A stretch of DNA of 64,000 nucleotides from Arthrobacter sp. OAP107 (GCF_040546765.1 NZ_JBEPOK010000001.1:1178001-1242000), one strand, 5' to 3'. Counted from the first letter of the stretch, positions 46,807-55,744 are shown. Numbers and translations: made by a program. Notes: a model not told the origin generated them from the letters alone.

Positions 46807-47174
46807 CGCATGACCGCCCGCCCGGTGAGCGGAATGGAACTTCCGAAAAGGCCCGCCACGAGACGCAGCGAGTACGTCACTGTGACAGTGGCGTCAGTGC
46901 TCGTTGTACAGGAACCCGGTGCAACGGCTACTTGGCCGGGCGTCAGCGCGGGCGTTAGACCGGGCGCGTCGGCCACGGCGGTGGCGATGGATAAGTCAGC
47001 CTGCTTCTGAATGGCCATCACGCGCGCCGCCTCACGGGCAGCCGCGGTAACCTGCATTTGGGCATTGAACACGCGGCCGAACTCAATGATGCCGAGCAGG
47101 AGGAGCAGCAGGAGAGGCACGACCAGGGCGAACTCCACCGCGGCCGCGCCCGATTCATTCCTCCACTGTTTCAT
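46794..47174 (-). CDS. tadE: TadE-like pseudopilin (locus 1)
   Basis: 126 residues. Prepilin-type N terminus: NESG followed by AAAVEFALVVPLLLLLLLGI, with predicted cut after G9 and Glu at +5. The conserved REAARVMAI stretch follows, and the protein ends MRCGG as does its locus 2 counterpart. TadE proteins are minor pseudopilins needed for Flp pilus assembly. Overlaps the next gene by 13 bases. Confidence 0.9.
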   Translation of the reverse strand: MKQWRNESGAAAVEFALVVPLLLLLLLGIIEFGRVFNAQMQVTAAAREAARVMAIQKQADLSIATAVADAPGLTPALTPGQVAVAPGSCTTSTDATVTVTYSLRLVAGLFGSSIPLTGRAVMRCGG

Positions 47175-47279
47175 GCTCTTGCTTTCTCCTGTAGGTGAGG
47201 CAGCGGACCGGCGTGGGACCGCTGCCTCAGCCTCGATGTGATTTTTCTAGGATTCCAGGTGCCGGCGTTCTGCGGTTGG

Positions 47280-47498
47280 CTAGCCGGCAACCTTCGGCAC
47301 GATGCCGAGCTGGCCGCCAAGACCACTAAAGAAGGTGCTCAGCTGGGGGCCGAAGACGGTGAGTCCGCCGATCAGCACAACCGCGATGAGGCCGACCATG
47401 AGCGCGTATTCAACGGCCGTGGCACCGGTTTCTTCGCGGGTAAGCCGCTGCTTGAGGTTGAGTCCGAGTACGTGGAGGGAAGCGATGAGAGAGACCAT
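47280..47498 (-). CDS. flp: Flp-type pilin (locus 1)
   Basis: 72 residues, precursor of the main pilus subunit. The predicted prepilin peptidase cut is after G25 in REETG|ATAVEYALM, with the Glu-Tyr pair at +5 and +6 that marks Flp pilins; mature length about 47. The hydrophobic helix VGLIAVVLIGGLTVFG follows. ATG after AGGAGC. It heads locus 1 and is followed by tadE after 105 bases. Counterpart of 54586-54792, though the sequences differ clearly after the cut. Confidence 0.92.
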   Translation of the reverse strand: MVSLIASLHVLGLNLKQRLTREETGATAVEYALMVGLIAVVLIGGLTVFGPQLSTFFSGLGGQLGIVPKVAG

Positions 47499-47805
47499 GA
47501 AATGCTCCTGGATGTGTCAGGTGGCTGGCCCCGTGCCAGCTCTACAAAAAAGTTAGCAAGCCTTTTCACTCGGGAGTACGGATCTTGCAGCTTCCTGCGC
47601 CAAGCCTTTCCAGGTTGCGCTATTCCTGTGCTACGTGCGCTGATCCTGCGGCTACCGTGCGCAATTGGTGCGGCTTGATCAGGCGTTCCGGGCAACCAGA
47701 AGACCCTCTCGGTGCTGGGTTCCGAGGGGGTTCGTTTTGGTGACCCACTGCGCACTGAACTGAGCGAGTTGGGCCAGCTGGCAGCCGTGCTGCTGCCAGC
47801 CGGCC
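47499..47805 (-). other. Gap between the two Tad loci
   Basis: 307 bases without a credible gene. It contains the terminator of locus 2 (47702-47732) and the upstream region of flp (locus 1). A T/A-rich stretch lies at about 47546-47570, but I see no convincing -35/-10 pair on the minus strand. Confidence 0.4.
47702..47732 (-). terminator. Probable terminator of Tad locus 2
   Basis: A stem of 10 bp with one G-U pair (47703-47712 with 47722-47731) and a 9-nt loop lies about 75 bases past the tadC stop of locus 2. On the minus strand TCTTCT follows, a weak T-run. Confidence 0.5.
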
Positions 47806-48693
47806 CTACCCCGTGAACAGCGAAATGATGCTCATCACCGTCGGCCCGAGGACCACTATGAACAGGGTGGGAAGGATGAAGAAGATCAGCGGGAACAGCA
47901 TCTTGACCGGCATCTTCATGGCGTGTTCCTCGGCGCGCTGCTTCCGCTTGATCCGCATGTCCTCGGCTTGGGTTTTCAGAACGCCGGCAATGGCCACACC
48001 GTACGCGTCCGCCTGAACCACGGCCCGGATGAAGCTGCGGACGTCGGGCACGTCCACCCGCTCTGCCATGGCGAGGTAGGCCTCCTTGCGGGATCGACCC
48101 ACCTGGATGTCCTGGAGTGTGCGAATCAGTTCCTCGGCCATCGGGCCGCTCCCGTTGGCGCCGGCCCGGCCCATCGCCGCCTCGAACCCGAGTCCGGCCT
48201 GGACGGAGATGAGCATCTGGTCCAGTGACTTGGGCAGCTCAAGCCGGATTGCTTCCCGCCGCCGTTGCGCACGGCTGCGGAGCAGAAGGTCCGGAGTGAC
48301 GTAACTCAGAACCGTGACGCCGGCCGTCATAAGGAAACTCTGGGCTGACGGGCGCCCCATGAAGAACAAATATCCGACGACGGCGCCGCCGGAGGCCAAC
48401 AGTGGCTTGATCATGATGATGCGCGCCAGCGGCCAGTCCTTCGGACGTCCCGCCCCGGCCAGCTGCTTGTCCAGCCATCCGAGGTAGCCTTTCGGAATCA
48501 GCCGGTGGCTCATGAGCGCCAGCTTTTCGTTGGCGGAGAGCGCCGGCCCCTTCGTCTTCGGCGCCAGGCCAAGATTCGCCCGGATGTTGCGCAGCCCGGC
48601 CCTGTCGCCGGTGAACACGAGCCAGGTCATGACGGTAATCGGCGCAATGACAGCGAGGATCGCGGCGTAGGCAAGAGGTTGCATGCTGATCAC
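47806..48693 (-). CDS. tadC: Tad pilus platform protein TadC (locus 2)
   Basis: 295 residues with an N-terminal membrane segment and a type II secretion F domain: LPKSLDQMLISVQAGLGFEA, GPMAEELIRTLQDIQVGRSR and MPVKMLFPLIFFILPTLF. Very similar to the locus 1 TadC in motif order and length. Last gene of locus 2, four bases after tadB. Confidence 0.92.
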   Translation of the reverse strand: MISMQPLAYAAILAVIAPITVMTWLVFTGDRAGLRNIRANLGLAPKTKGPALSANEKLALMSHRLIPKGYLGWLDKQLAGAGRPKDWPLARIIMIKPLLASGGAVVGYLFFMGRPSAQSFLMTAGVTVLSYVTPDLLLRSRAQRRREAIRLELPKSLDQMLISVQAGLGFEAAMGRAGANGSGPMAEELIRTLQDIQVGRSRKEAYLAMAERVDVPDVRSFIRAVVQADAYGVAIAGVLKTQAEDMRIKRKQRAEEHAMKMPVKMLFPLIFFILPTLFIVVLGPTVMSIISLFTG

Positions 48694-48697
48694 CTTC

Positions 48698-49645
48698 CTA
48701 GAACTTCGGCTTGACGATGCGGCTAAGCCAGAAGCCGCCGGCGGACAACAGCATCACAGCCGCAGTGATCATGAGATATCCCGGCAGCGTGCTGGTGAAT
48801 ACCCGGGCATACCGCTCGTTGAACATCGTGAGGCCTATGAACATCACGACCGGCAGTCCCATAAGGACCAGGGCAGACATCCTGCCCTCGGCGCTCAGCG
48901 CCCGAATCTGACCGCGTACCTGCGTACGGTCCCGAACTGTGTCGCCAAGGTTGTCCAGTACGCCGGCCAGATCACCGCCCACCTCGCGATGGATCTCGAT
49001 ACCCTGCGAGATGGACAGGAAGTCCTCGCTCCTGGTCCGGTTCGCCACACCAGCCAGCGAATCGCCGAGGTCGCGTCCGATTCTGGTTTCGTTGATGATG
49101 CGGCCCAGCTCCTCGGACATCGGCGGTTGGCTTTCCTGCGCAGCGGCGTCCACAGCCCGAAGGAGGCTGTGCCCGGCACGAAGGCCGCCCGAGAGCATTT
49201 GCAGTGTGTCCGGCACCTGCTGGTCGAACTTCGCCCGGCGGCGTGACGCGAGGACGTTCAGCACCAGATGCAGGGTCACCGGCGTGGTCAAGGCCAGGAA
49301 CACCGCGGCGAAAGGTCCCCCCAACATGAAACCCGCGACGGCTGCAAGGAGTGTGATTACCCCGCCCATGAGCAGGTAATCACCCGGATCCTTCTTGAGC
49401 CCACATGCGTCCAGCCGGTCACGGGTCAGGAGACCAGGCCCGCGTTTCTGGACGCCCTTGTTCAGGGCCCCCACGGCCTGGCCGGTAACCCGACTCAGGA
49501 TGGACTGCTGCGGCGGGGCACCGGGACGTCGCCGTTCCAAAGGCAGGGCGCGGGGTCTGAGCACGACGACGAAGACCAGGAAGACAGCCAGATACAGCAT
49601 GGACACTGCCAGCACGAAGAGTCCCGTTTCGCCCGTCATCGTCAC
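48698..49645 (-). CDS. tadB: Tad pilus platform protein TadB (locus 2)
   Basis: 315 residues. Membrane segments at the N terminus, near 95-130 and at the C terminus flank an F domain with QVPDTLQMLSGGLRAGHSLL, INETRIGRDLGDSLAGVANR and ISQGIEIHREVGGDLAGVLD. Overlaps tadA by 4 bases. Counterpart of 41494-42447. Confidence 0.92.
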   Translation of the reverse strand: MTMTGETGLFVLAVSMLYLAVFLVFVVVLRPRALPLERRRPGAPPQQSILSRVTGQAVGALNKGVQKRGPGLLTRDRLDACGLKKDPGDYLLMGGVITLLAAVAGFMLGGPFAAVFLALTTPVTLHLVLNVLASRRRAKFDQQVPDTLQMLSGGLRAGHSLLRAVDAAAQESQPPMSEELGRIINETRIGRDLGDSLAGVANRTRSEDFLSISQGIEIHREVGGDLAGVLDNLGDTVRDRTQVRGQIRALSAEGRMSALVLMGLPVVMFIGLTMFNERYARVFTSTLPGYLMITAAVMLLSAGGFWLSRIVKPKF

Positions 49646-51132
49646 AGCCTCCTTTGGTGTGGCACGCCGGACAACGAGGCACCGAACACTGAGGGCGAAA
49701 TCTCGATGCCGAGTTCGGCGAAGCGGTCAGTGAAACGGGGCCGGACTCCTGTGGGAACAGGCTTTCCCAGGAAGCGCCCGTTGGCGTCCATGCCGGCCGA
49801 GTAGTCGAAGACGAAGGCATCCTGCAGTGTCACGATGTCGCCTTCCATGCCTTGAACCTCGGTGATGTGAGTGACCCGACGGGTGCCGTCGCGCAGCCTT
49901 GAGATATGCACAATCAGGTTGACCGCCGAGGCAACCTGCTCGCGGATTGCCCTCAGCGGGATATCCATTCCCGCCATCAGGACCAGGGTCTCCAGCCTGG
50001 CGATGGCGTCGCGGGGGGAGTTGGCGTGGACCGTGGAAATGGAACCATCATGGCCAGTGTTCATGGCCTGGAGCATGTCCAGGCTTTCGCCGCCGCGCAC
50101 CTCACCCACAACGATCCGATCCGGACGCATACGGAGGGAATTGCGCACCAGGTCTCGGATGGAAACCTCGCCCTTGCCCTCAATGTTGTGGGGGCGGCTT
50201 TCCAATCGAACCACATGATCCTGCTGCAGCTGGAGTTCCACTGCGTCCTCGATCGTCACGATCCTGTCATCTGACGGAATGAATGAGGAGAGAACGTTCA
50301 GGAGCGTGGTCTTGCCTGTTCCTGTGCCGCCGGAAACGATGATGTTCATCCGCGCCAGCACGCACGCCTGGAGGAGCTCAGCCATCTCGGGAGAGAGGCT
50401 GCCGAGCGAAATCAGGTTCTGGACCGTCAGGGGATCCTTTCCGAACTTCCTGATAGTTAGGGCCGGCCCGTTGACGGCTAGCGGCGGAATGATGGCGTTG
50501 ACGCGGGAGCCGTCGGCCAGGCGCGCATCCACCAGCGGCGAGGATTCGTCGATGCGCCGCCCCACCTTAGATACGATCCGTTCAATGACCCTGCGCAGCG
50601 CGTCATCCGAACTGAACTTGGTGTCCGTCGGATGGATACGGCCCTGGCGTTCCACATAAACCTGGTCGTAGCGGTTGACCATGACCTCGGTGATGGACGG
50701 GTCCTCGAGGAACCGCTGGATCGGGCCATGGCCCAGGACGTCGTCGATGATGTCGCGGATGAGCCGCTGCCGTTCGGGTCCCGACAAGGGAACCTGCTCC
50801 TCGTCCACGACGCTCTTCAGTTCATCCCGCACAAGCTGATGCAGTTCCTCGTCCTCGAGGGCAGAATCCGTGAGCCGAGTGCCCAGCCGTTCAAAAAGCG
50901 TCTGGGTTGCCCGTTCCTTCAGGGCGTTCAGGGCTTCGCTGGCAACCGAAGCGACGGGAGGCATCTCCACGGCGGCCGAGGCGCTCGCCGCCGAGCCGGC
51001 AGCCTGCTCCTCGTGTTTCTTACCGAGCGTGGCCGCCGCGGGCTTGCGTTGGAAGACGTCAGCGGGCTGTAGTTTCCCGGGGTCGGTTTTGGCCTCGCCC
51101 CGTAGGTGCTGGAACCGGTCTGTGAGGTTCAT
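49642..51132 (-). CDS. tadA: Tad secretion ATPase TadA / CpaF (locus 2)
   Basis: 496 residues. Walker A GGTGTGKTTLLN, Asp box VTIEDAVELQLQ, Walker B RIVVGEVRGGE and His box MNTGHDGSISTVHAN match the locus 1 ATPase almost word for word. The N-terminal 80 residues differ and are Ala-rich. Near-identity of the catalytic core with variable ends suggests duplication followed by partner-specific change. Overlaps both neighbours by 4 bases. Confidence 0.95.
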   Translation of the reverse strand: MNLTDRFQHLRGEAKTDPGKLQPADVFQRKPAAATLGKKHEEQAAGSAASASAAVEMPPVASVASEALNALKERATQTLFERLGTRLTDSALEDEELHQLVRDELKSVVDEEQVPLSGPERQRLIRDIIDDVLGHGPIQRFLEDPSITEVMVNRYDQVYVERQGRIHPTDTKFSSDDALRRVIERIVSKVGRRIDESSPLVDARLADGSRVNAIIPPLAVNGPALTIRKFGKDPLTVQNLISLGSLSPEMAELLQACVLARMNIIVSGGTGTGKTTLLNVLSSFIPSDDRIVTIEDAVELQLQQDHVVRLESRPHNIEGKGEVSIRDLVRNSLRMRPDRIVVGEVRGGESLDMLQAMNTGHDGSISTVHANSPRDAIARLETLVLMAGMDIPLRAIREQVASAVNLIVHISRLRDGTRRVTHITEVQGMEGDIVTLQDAFVFDYSAGMDANGRFLGKPVPTGVRPRFTDRFAELGIEISPSVFGASLSGVPHQRRL

Positions 51133-52334
51133 TCGACTACTGCCCTTCTGTGCAACTTTTTGTGGGGTCTTTCTTCCCAGTTCGGTTTGAAGCGCTCCAC
51201 CAGCTGGCGGAGCCCCTTTGCCGCAACATCCCGCGCGTTGTCCTGAAGCACCGGAACTCCCTTGTTTGTGGAGTAGGGCAGAGTCTTGGAACGCGGGAGC
51301 GCCACGTCCACGGGCGCGCTGATCGTGGCCTCGATGTCCTGCAATGTGAGGCCCGCCCGGCGGTCTGTCATATTCAGCACCACATGCCGTTTCTCCGGCA
51401 TGAGTCCGAGTTCGGTCAGGATCTGGAACCCGGTCCTCAGGCCGCGGATGCTCGGGATGTCCATTCCGCAGATCCAGACAGCATCTGTGGCCTGTTCCAG
51501 CGTTGCCAGCACGTGCTCACCCAGCCCAGGTGCCGTATCAACCACGATGTAGTGGAACTCCTCGCGCAGTTGGCTCAGGAGCCGGCTGACTTGCTCGCCC
51601 GAAATCCTGTCCATCTCAATGGGGTTCTTGGGCGCACAGAGGGCGTAGATCCCGGCTGGGTGAACGGTGAGATACGCCTTGAGGACCATCGAGTCCTGGC
51701 TGGCGGCGCCCACCACGGCGTCCGTGATGGTGTGTTCCGGGTCCAGCATCAGCCCGCTGGCAACATCGCCGAACTGCAGGTCCAGGTCCACGATCACTAC
51801 GCCCATGGGGGCGGCCTTGCCAAGACCGACGGCGAGGTTGGTGGCCACCGTGGTCTTGCCCACCCCGCCTTTGGGGGACATGACGGCGATGACCCGCCCG
51901 CCCTCGCCGTGGTCGGCGTGCTCGGACGCCCCGGGGGCCAAACCACGACGGCGGCCAGCAGCCGCGAGGCTCGCCCGCTCCAGCAGGACGCGGATGACGT
52001 CCGGGTCCGCGTCCGGGTCGAGCAGGTCACGGACTCCGGAACGCATTGCCTGGAGGACTACTTCCTTAGTTTCAGGCACCACCAAGACAACGCTGACTTC
52101 GGGATATTGCAGATCCATGACGGACGCCAGTTTCAAGGAGCCGTCAACGGGCACGCCCGGTCCGAGGATCAGCACTTCAGGCGGTTCCCCGACCAGTTGC
52201 CGGAGAAAGTCCTGCGGACTCTCGGGCAGGTAGTCGGCCTGGAACACATGCAGCGAGCCGTGCACGCCCGACACTGCCAGCTGGGTCCGGCGTTCGAAGT
52301 CGGCGTTCGGGGTGATGAGGACGAAACGGCTCAT
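51129..52334 (-). CDS. tadZ: Tad localisation ATPase TadZ / CpaE (locus 2)
   Basis: 401 residues. N-terminal degenerate receiver (LILGPGVPVDGS in place of the Asp loop), then ParA-type ATPase with SPKGGVGKTTVATNLAVGLG, VIVDLDLQFGDVASG and VVDTAPGLGEHV. Same layout as locus 1 TadZ. Expected to bind the membrane and place the pilus machine. Overlaps cpaB and tadA by 4 bases each. Confidence 0.9.
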   Translation of the reverse strand: MSRFVLITPNADFERRTQLAVSGVHGSLHVFQADYLPESPQDFLRQLVGEPPEVLILGPGVPVDGSLKLASVMDLQYPEVSVVLVVPETKEVVLQAMRSGVRDLLDPDADPDVIRVLLERASLAAAGRRRGLAPGASEHADHGEGGRVIAVMSPKGGVGKTTVATNLAVGLGKAAPMGVVIVDLDLQFGDVASGLMLDPEHTITDAVVGAASQDSMVLKAYLTVHPAGIYALCAPKNPIEMDRISGEQVSRLLSQLREEFHYIVVDTAPGLGEHVLATLEQATDAVWICGMDIPSIRGLRTGFQILTELGLMPEKRHVVLNMTDRRAGLTLQDIEATISAPVDVALPRSKTLPYSTNKGVPVLQDNARDVAAKGLRQLVERFKPNWEERPHKKLHRRAVVE

Positions 52335-53101
52335 CGGAACAGCCTTGCCCGGTTCACGACGCCAATGCTGCCTTCCACGGCGCCTGCCGGTTCCTTGGAC
52401 AGGTAGACCTTGCCGAACTCGGTGGCGAAGATGATCCGCTGGGCGTCGGCGGCGTTGCGTGCGACGGTAATCAGGAACGTGTCGTCAGCAGTGGTCTTCT
52501 TCGAGGCCAGCGCGCCTTTGGTGGAATCCACGTCAGAAGTTGCCTCCTGGGCCTTGGCCGCGCTGCCATTGCTGAACTGCGCCGCGGTTACCAGCACCTT
52601 GTGGAAGGTCAGCTGAGTCTCCCCGGAACTCGAGGCGGGGTCATCAACGGAAAGGAAGATTCCGACCGAATCGCCTGCAGCCAGAGTGCCGCCGACCACG
52701 CGCTCGATAGGAAGCTTGAGGGTGATTTCCTGCAAACCTTGCGGAACCGCCACCCTGGACGGCCCGAGGAGGGACGATGCATCCACCATCCGCGACGACA
52801 GCAATTGCTCCCCGGGAACAAGGGCCACGGCCGTGACCCGTTGCCCGAGGTCTGTCAGGTCCGTGACGGCGCCGGACGCGACCGCTGACTTCGGGACATC
52901 CTTTTTGACAACTGCGCCCGCCACCTTATCAATGCCGGTTCCGGCCGCAACGGCCTCCTCGACGACGTATACCGACTCCGTTTCCGTCTGGGCCATGGCC
53001 CTCTTGTCCGCATTCTGTACGTATGAGACCAGCAGCACGGTACCGATGATGGCGACAAGCAGTGCGGCGATGCCTCCCAGCATTCGAGTTTTCACTTTCA
53101 A
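52331..53101 (-). CDS. cpaB: Tad pilus assembly protein CpaB / RcpC-like (locus 2)
   Basis: 256 residues. N-terminal membrane segment (MLGGIAALLVAIIGTVLLVS), SAF domain with VVEEAVAAGTGIDKVAGAVV and VALVPGEQLLSSRMVD, then GDSVGIFLSVDDPASS. An Ala/Ser/Asp-rich loop near 185-210 is longer than in locus 1. Thirteen bases from the tadG-like gene. Confidence 0.88.
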   Translation of the reverse strand: MKVKTRMLGGIAALLVAIIGTVLLVSYVQNADKRAMAQTETESVYVVEEAVAAGTGIDKVAGAVVKKDVPKSAVASGAVTDLTDLGQRVTAVALVPGEQLLSSRMVDASSLLGPSRVAVPQGLQEITLKLPIERVVGGTLAAGDSVGIFLSVDDPASSSGETQLTFHKVLVTAAQFSNGSAAKAQEATSDVDSTKGALASKKTTADDTFLITVARNAADAQRIIFATEFGKVYLSKEPAGAVEGSIGVVNRARLFR

Positions 53102-53114
53102 TCCCCTCTGATCC

Positions 53115-54110
53115 TCATTTGATGAGTTTTACAACTGAATTCTGAAAATAGGGTCCTTCCTCAGAAGACCTGAGGGACCAAGGAATAAACTCGACGTATT
53201 GACCGCAAATGCCGCGATCGACTCCCTTTTTGAAAAGCAAGGTGCAGACGGGATCCGCTTTAAGTCCCGCGAGATTATCTGAGTCCTTGACAAAGGACCA
53301 GCCGTGGATTTGGACTCGCGCGTATCCGGAAAGATGGAATTTTCCGTCGATCCCGTTGTCTTGCCCGTCCTCAAAAATTGGGAAAAACGCATAGGCGAAC
53401 TGATTCTTGGAAAAGTCAATCTGCGACCGCCAGGAATCGAGCGTAGGGCCGCAGCTGGGCGGTGTCTTGCTGTTGCCCGGGTTGGAACCAACCCATCCTG
53501 TGGCGTCGGCCGCCACGTCGCAGGCGCCAGTATCGTCGAGCCAGCCGAAACCACCCGGAATGTGATGCCCGGAAGGGCTGCCGACACAGGGGCTCTTGCC
53601 ATGTTCCTTCATCAGGACGGTGACGCCCTTCGGGGCGTAGGCGACGCCGATCTGGCATTGGTCGAAAACCAGCGGGAAGGCACCCGCGGCGGCATCGACG
53701 GACCAGGTGGCAGTGGCCTTGGCGCCGACGGTAATTGCCGGCGGATTGGGGAGAGCATTCGCGAAGAGGTTGGCGAGAAAGCTGCCGCTGCCGTTTCGTG
53801 TTGTGGTTGTCACTGTGACCTGACCTGGCACTGACGTCGCGTCAACAGCGGCGTCGCTGAGGTGGTCGTTGGCATTGGAATTGGCAAGCGGTCCAGCGAC
53901 AGCGTCGTCGCAAGAACCGTCAGCACAGGTCCGCGCCACCGCCAGGGCCGCCGCATCCGCTCCGTTCTGAAGTTGTGCCCGTTCGGCGTAGATCTGCCCC
54001 ACATCCACGGCCAAGGCGCCGGCACCAAGAAGAACGAGCATCAGGATGGCCACGAGGACGCCTGCTGCGCCGCCTTCGCTGCCACTCCTGGAAGCCTTCA
54101 GCCGCCGCAT
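53115..54110 (-). CDS. TadG-like pseudopilin (locus 2)
   Basis: 331 residues. N-terminal SEGGAAGVLVAILMLVLLGA membrane segment and YAERAQLQNGADAAALAVAR form the Tad/TadG signature. The outer part has several Cys and the phrase PGGFGWLDDTGACD, echoed in locus 1 as PGAFGWLDEDGKKNC. The last 100 codons have lower GC than the neighbours. Its start lies 13 bases inside tadE, the same as in locus 1. Confidence 0.85.
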   Translation of the reverse strand: MRRLKASRSGSEGGAAGVLVAILMLVLLGAGALAVDVGQIYAERAQLQNGADAAALAVARTCADGSCDDAVAGPLANSNANDHLSDAAVDATSVPGQVTVTTTTRNGSGSFLANLFANALPNPPAITVGAKATATWSVDAAAGAFPLVFDQCQIGVAYAPKGVTVLMKEHGKSPCVGSPSGHHIPGGFGWLDDTGACDVAADATGWVGSNPGNSKTPPSCGPTLDSWRSQIDFSKNQFAYAFFPIFEDGQDNGIDGKFHLSGYARVQIHGWSFVKDSDNLAGLKADPVCTLLFKKGVDRGICGQYVEFIPWSLRSSEEGPYFQNSVVKLIK

Positions 54111-54502
54111 CGCATTGCTCCTGTTCCCGTGAGTGTGACCGTTCCACCGAAAATCCCCGTCAGGGTGGCTGCGGGATATGTGATGCCAACTGTCATGTTG
54201 TTGCCATCCGTGCAGGTCGCCGGGCTGAAGGTGTACTGAAAGGAGCCTGAACTGAGGCCTGGCGCGCCGGCAGCCGCAGCGAGTTTTGCCGCGGACTGGC
54301 TGTTCTCGACCGCCATGGTTCGGGCGGCTTCGCGTGCGGCCTGAGTGACGGAAATTTGGAGGTTATAGGCGTACGAGAATTCAACGACGCCTGCAACCAG
54401 GGCCAGGAGCAGCGGCGCCACGAGGGCGAACTCAACGGCCACGGCACCGCGATCTCGCTTCCGGGTTGTGGAACTTGTGCGTATCACTGGATCCCCCCGC
54501 AT
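54098..54502 (-). CDS. tadE: TadE-like pseudopilin (locus 2)
   Basis: 134 residues. Predicted prepilin cut after G19 in KRDRG|AVAVEFALV, then a hydrophobic helix and QAAREAARTMAVE. Ends GAMRCGG. An N-terminal leader longer than in locus 1 by about ten residues. Overlaps the tadG-like gene by 13 bases. Confidence 0.9.
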   Translation of the reverse strand: MRGDPVIRTSSTTRKRDRGAVAVEFALVAPLLLALVAGVVEFSYAYNLQISVTQAAREAARTMAVENSQSAAKLAAAAGAPGLSSGSFQYTFSPATCTDGNNMTVGITYPAATLTGIFGGTVTLTGTGAMRCGG

Positions 54503-54585
54503 CTTGATGCAGTTGAAAAGTGGACGGTGCGCCGCGTCCGGGTCATGATGAACGCGGCGACACCGAGAGATTCGCGTTGAACCGG

Positions 54586-54792
54586 TTAGTTTGCCCAGCC
54601 AGCGACGGTTGTACCAAGGTCCGTGAACCAGGTGTTGAGGGCGCCGCCAAAAGCGGTGACGCCGCCGATAACAGCGAATGCGATGAAAGCGATGAGCAGT
54701 GAATACTCGGTTGCTGTGGCGCCTTTTTCTGATGCCAGACGGTCCTTGATTCCGGAAACGAAGGCAAGAAACGAGACCATGAGAGTAGTCAT
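54586..54792 (-). CDS. flp: Flp-type pilin (locus 2)
   Basis: 68 residues from ATG 54792, chosen for AAGGAAAT upstream; the frame is open further but without family signal. Predicted cut after G24 in SEKG|ATATEYSLL, mature length about 44. The helix IAFIAFAVIGGVTAFGG follows, and the end is Trp-containing (NTWFTD, AGWAN). It heads locus 2. The upstream region carries phased direct repeats. Confidence 0.92.
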   Translation of the reverse strand: MTTLMVSFLAFVSGIKDRLASEKGATATEYSLLIAFIAFAVIGGVTAFGGALNTWFTDLGTTVAGWAN

Positions 54793-54925
54793 TGTAATTT
54801 CCTTAAATTTGGTGGAATAAATGCTTCGAATTCCAGCCTCCCCCATACCGCGAAAGGGCTGGTGTTTCGATAGCTAAAGAATCCACCCGGAACACGCCGG
54901 CAACAATGCGTAGCTCTACCCGACT

Positions 54926-55020
54926 TTCCCCCCAGGGAAATGAGTATTCCCCCCGAGCCGGTACTCAGATTAGGAAAACTCCAAGCACGCAGCTACTCGA
55001 ATCATCAAGAAATCATCAAG
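54926..55020 (-). promoter_or_regulatory. Phased direct repeats upstream of flp (locus 2)
   Basis: GGGGGGAA occurs twice on the minus strand (54954-54947 and 54933-54926) with a 21-base period, two helix turns. Further upstream, CTTGATGATT occurs twice (55020-55011 and 55009-55000) with an 11-base period, one turn. Such phasing fits binding of a dimeric regulator; no clear promoter was identified. Confidence 0.4.
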
Positions 55021-55063
55021 GAAACCGTAGGAAATTTAACCATTAACCAGCGCATACCGGCTT

Positions 55064-55744
55064 TTAGGATGCCAATAAAACAGTGCCCAAGGCGGCAGCC
55101 AGCATCGAAGGGCCAAAAGCGACCTCGGAGCGCAAATTGGCGTGTTTCAGCCTAATCAAAACGACGGACAAAATACCGCCCAATACAAAGCCGAGTGCTC
55201 CACCGTAGAAAAGCTGGCTCCAGCCCAAGTGACCCAAGTAGAGACCCACTGGAGCCGCGAGCTTGACGTCCCCCATGCCGATGCCATTAGGCGAAATCAG
55301 GGCCAGAATCAGGAAAACAACGAACAGGATGGCGGCCCCGGCCGTTGCGCGGAGCAGTTCGGCCCACTCCGCCGTGGCCGTGCTGCTGAGAACGAAGAGT
55401 GCCAGGCCGGCCACCAGCAGCGTGAGCACGAGGGGGTTCGGCAGCAGATGGTGCGCCAGGTCAATGCGGGCCAGCTGCACGCCGAGGACGGCCAGCAGCA
55501 GAAAGGCTGGCAGTGCCCATTCCATTCCAAACCGCAGCGCAAGGGTGCCGCACAGCACTCCGGTAAGTGCCGCCGTCGTAATTCTTGTCCGCGCACCCGG
55601 CAGGCCGCCGAGGCGGGGGAGGGTGCGGGCGATGAGGAGTTCAGCAAGCGGGCTCAGTAGAATGCCAAGGAGTCCTATGGCCACTGCAAAGAGCGGCTCT
55701 GAAAAGAGCGGCCCGGTGCTGGCGGCGATACCTGCTGACGACAC
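55064..55744 (-). CDS. tadV: Prepilin peptidase (TadV/CpaA type, A24)
   Basis: 226 residues with about seven membrane segments. The two catalytic Asp of the aspartic GxGD family are visible: one in RIDLAHHLLPN (about 92) and one in GIGMGDVKLA (about 157). It removes leader peptides of Flp, TadE and TadG-like proteins at the Gly before the hydrophobic helix. It is the only such gene in the window, so it presumably serves both Tad loci. Located upstream of locus 2 on the same strand, 271 bases from flp. Confidence 0.9.
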   Translation of the reverse strand: MSSAGIAASTGPLFSEPLFAVAIGLLGILLSPLAELLIARTLPRLGGLPGARTRITTAALTGVLCGTLALRFGMEWALPAFLLLAVLGVQLARIDLAHHLLPNPLVLTLLVAGLALFVLSSTATAEWAELLRATAGAAILFVVFLILALISPNGIGMGDVKLAAPVGLYLGHLGWSQLFYGGALGFVLGGILSVVLIRLKHANLRSEVAFGPSMLAAALGTVLLAS

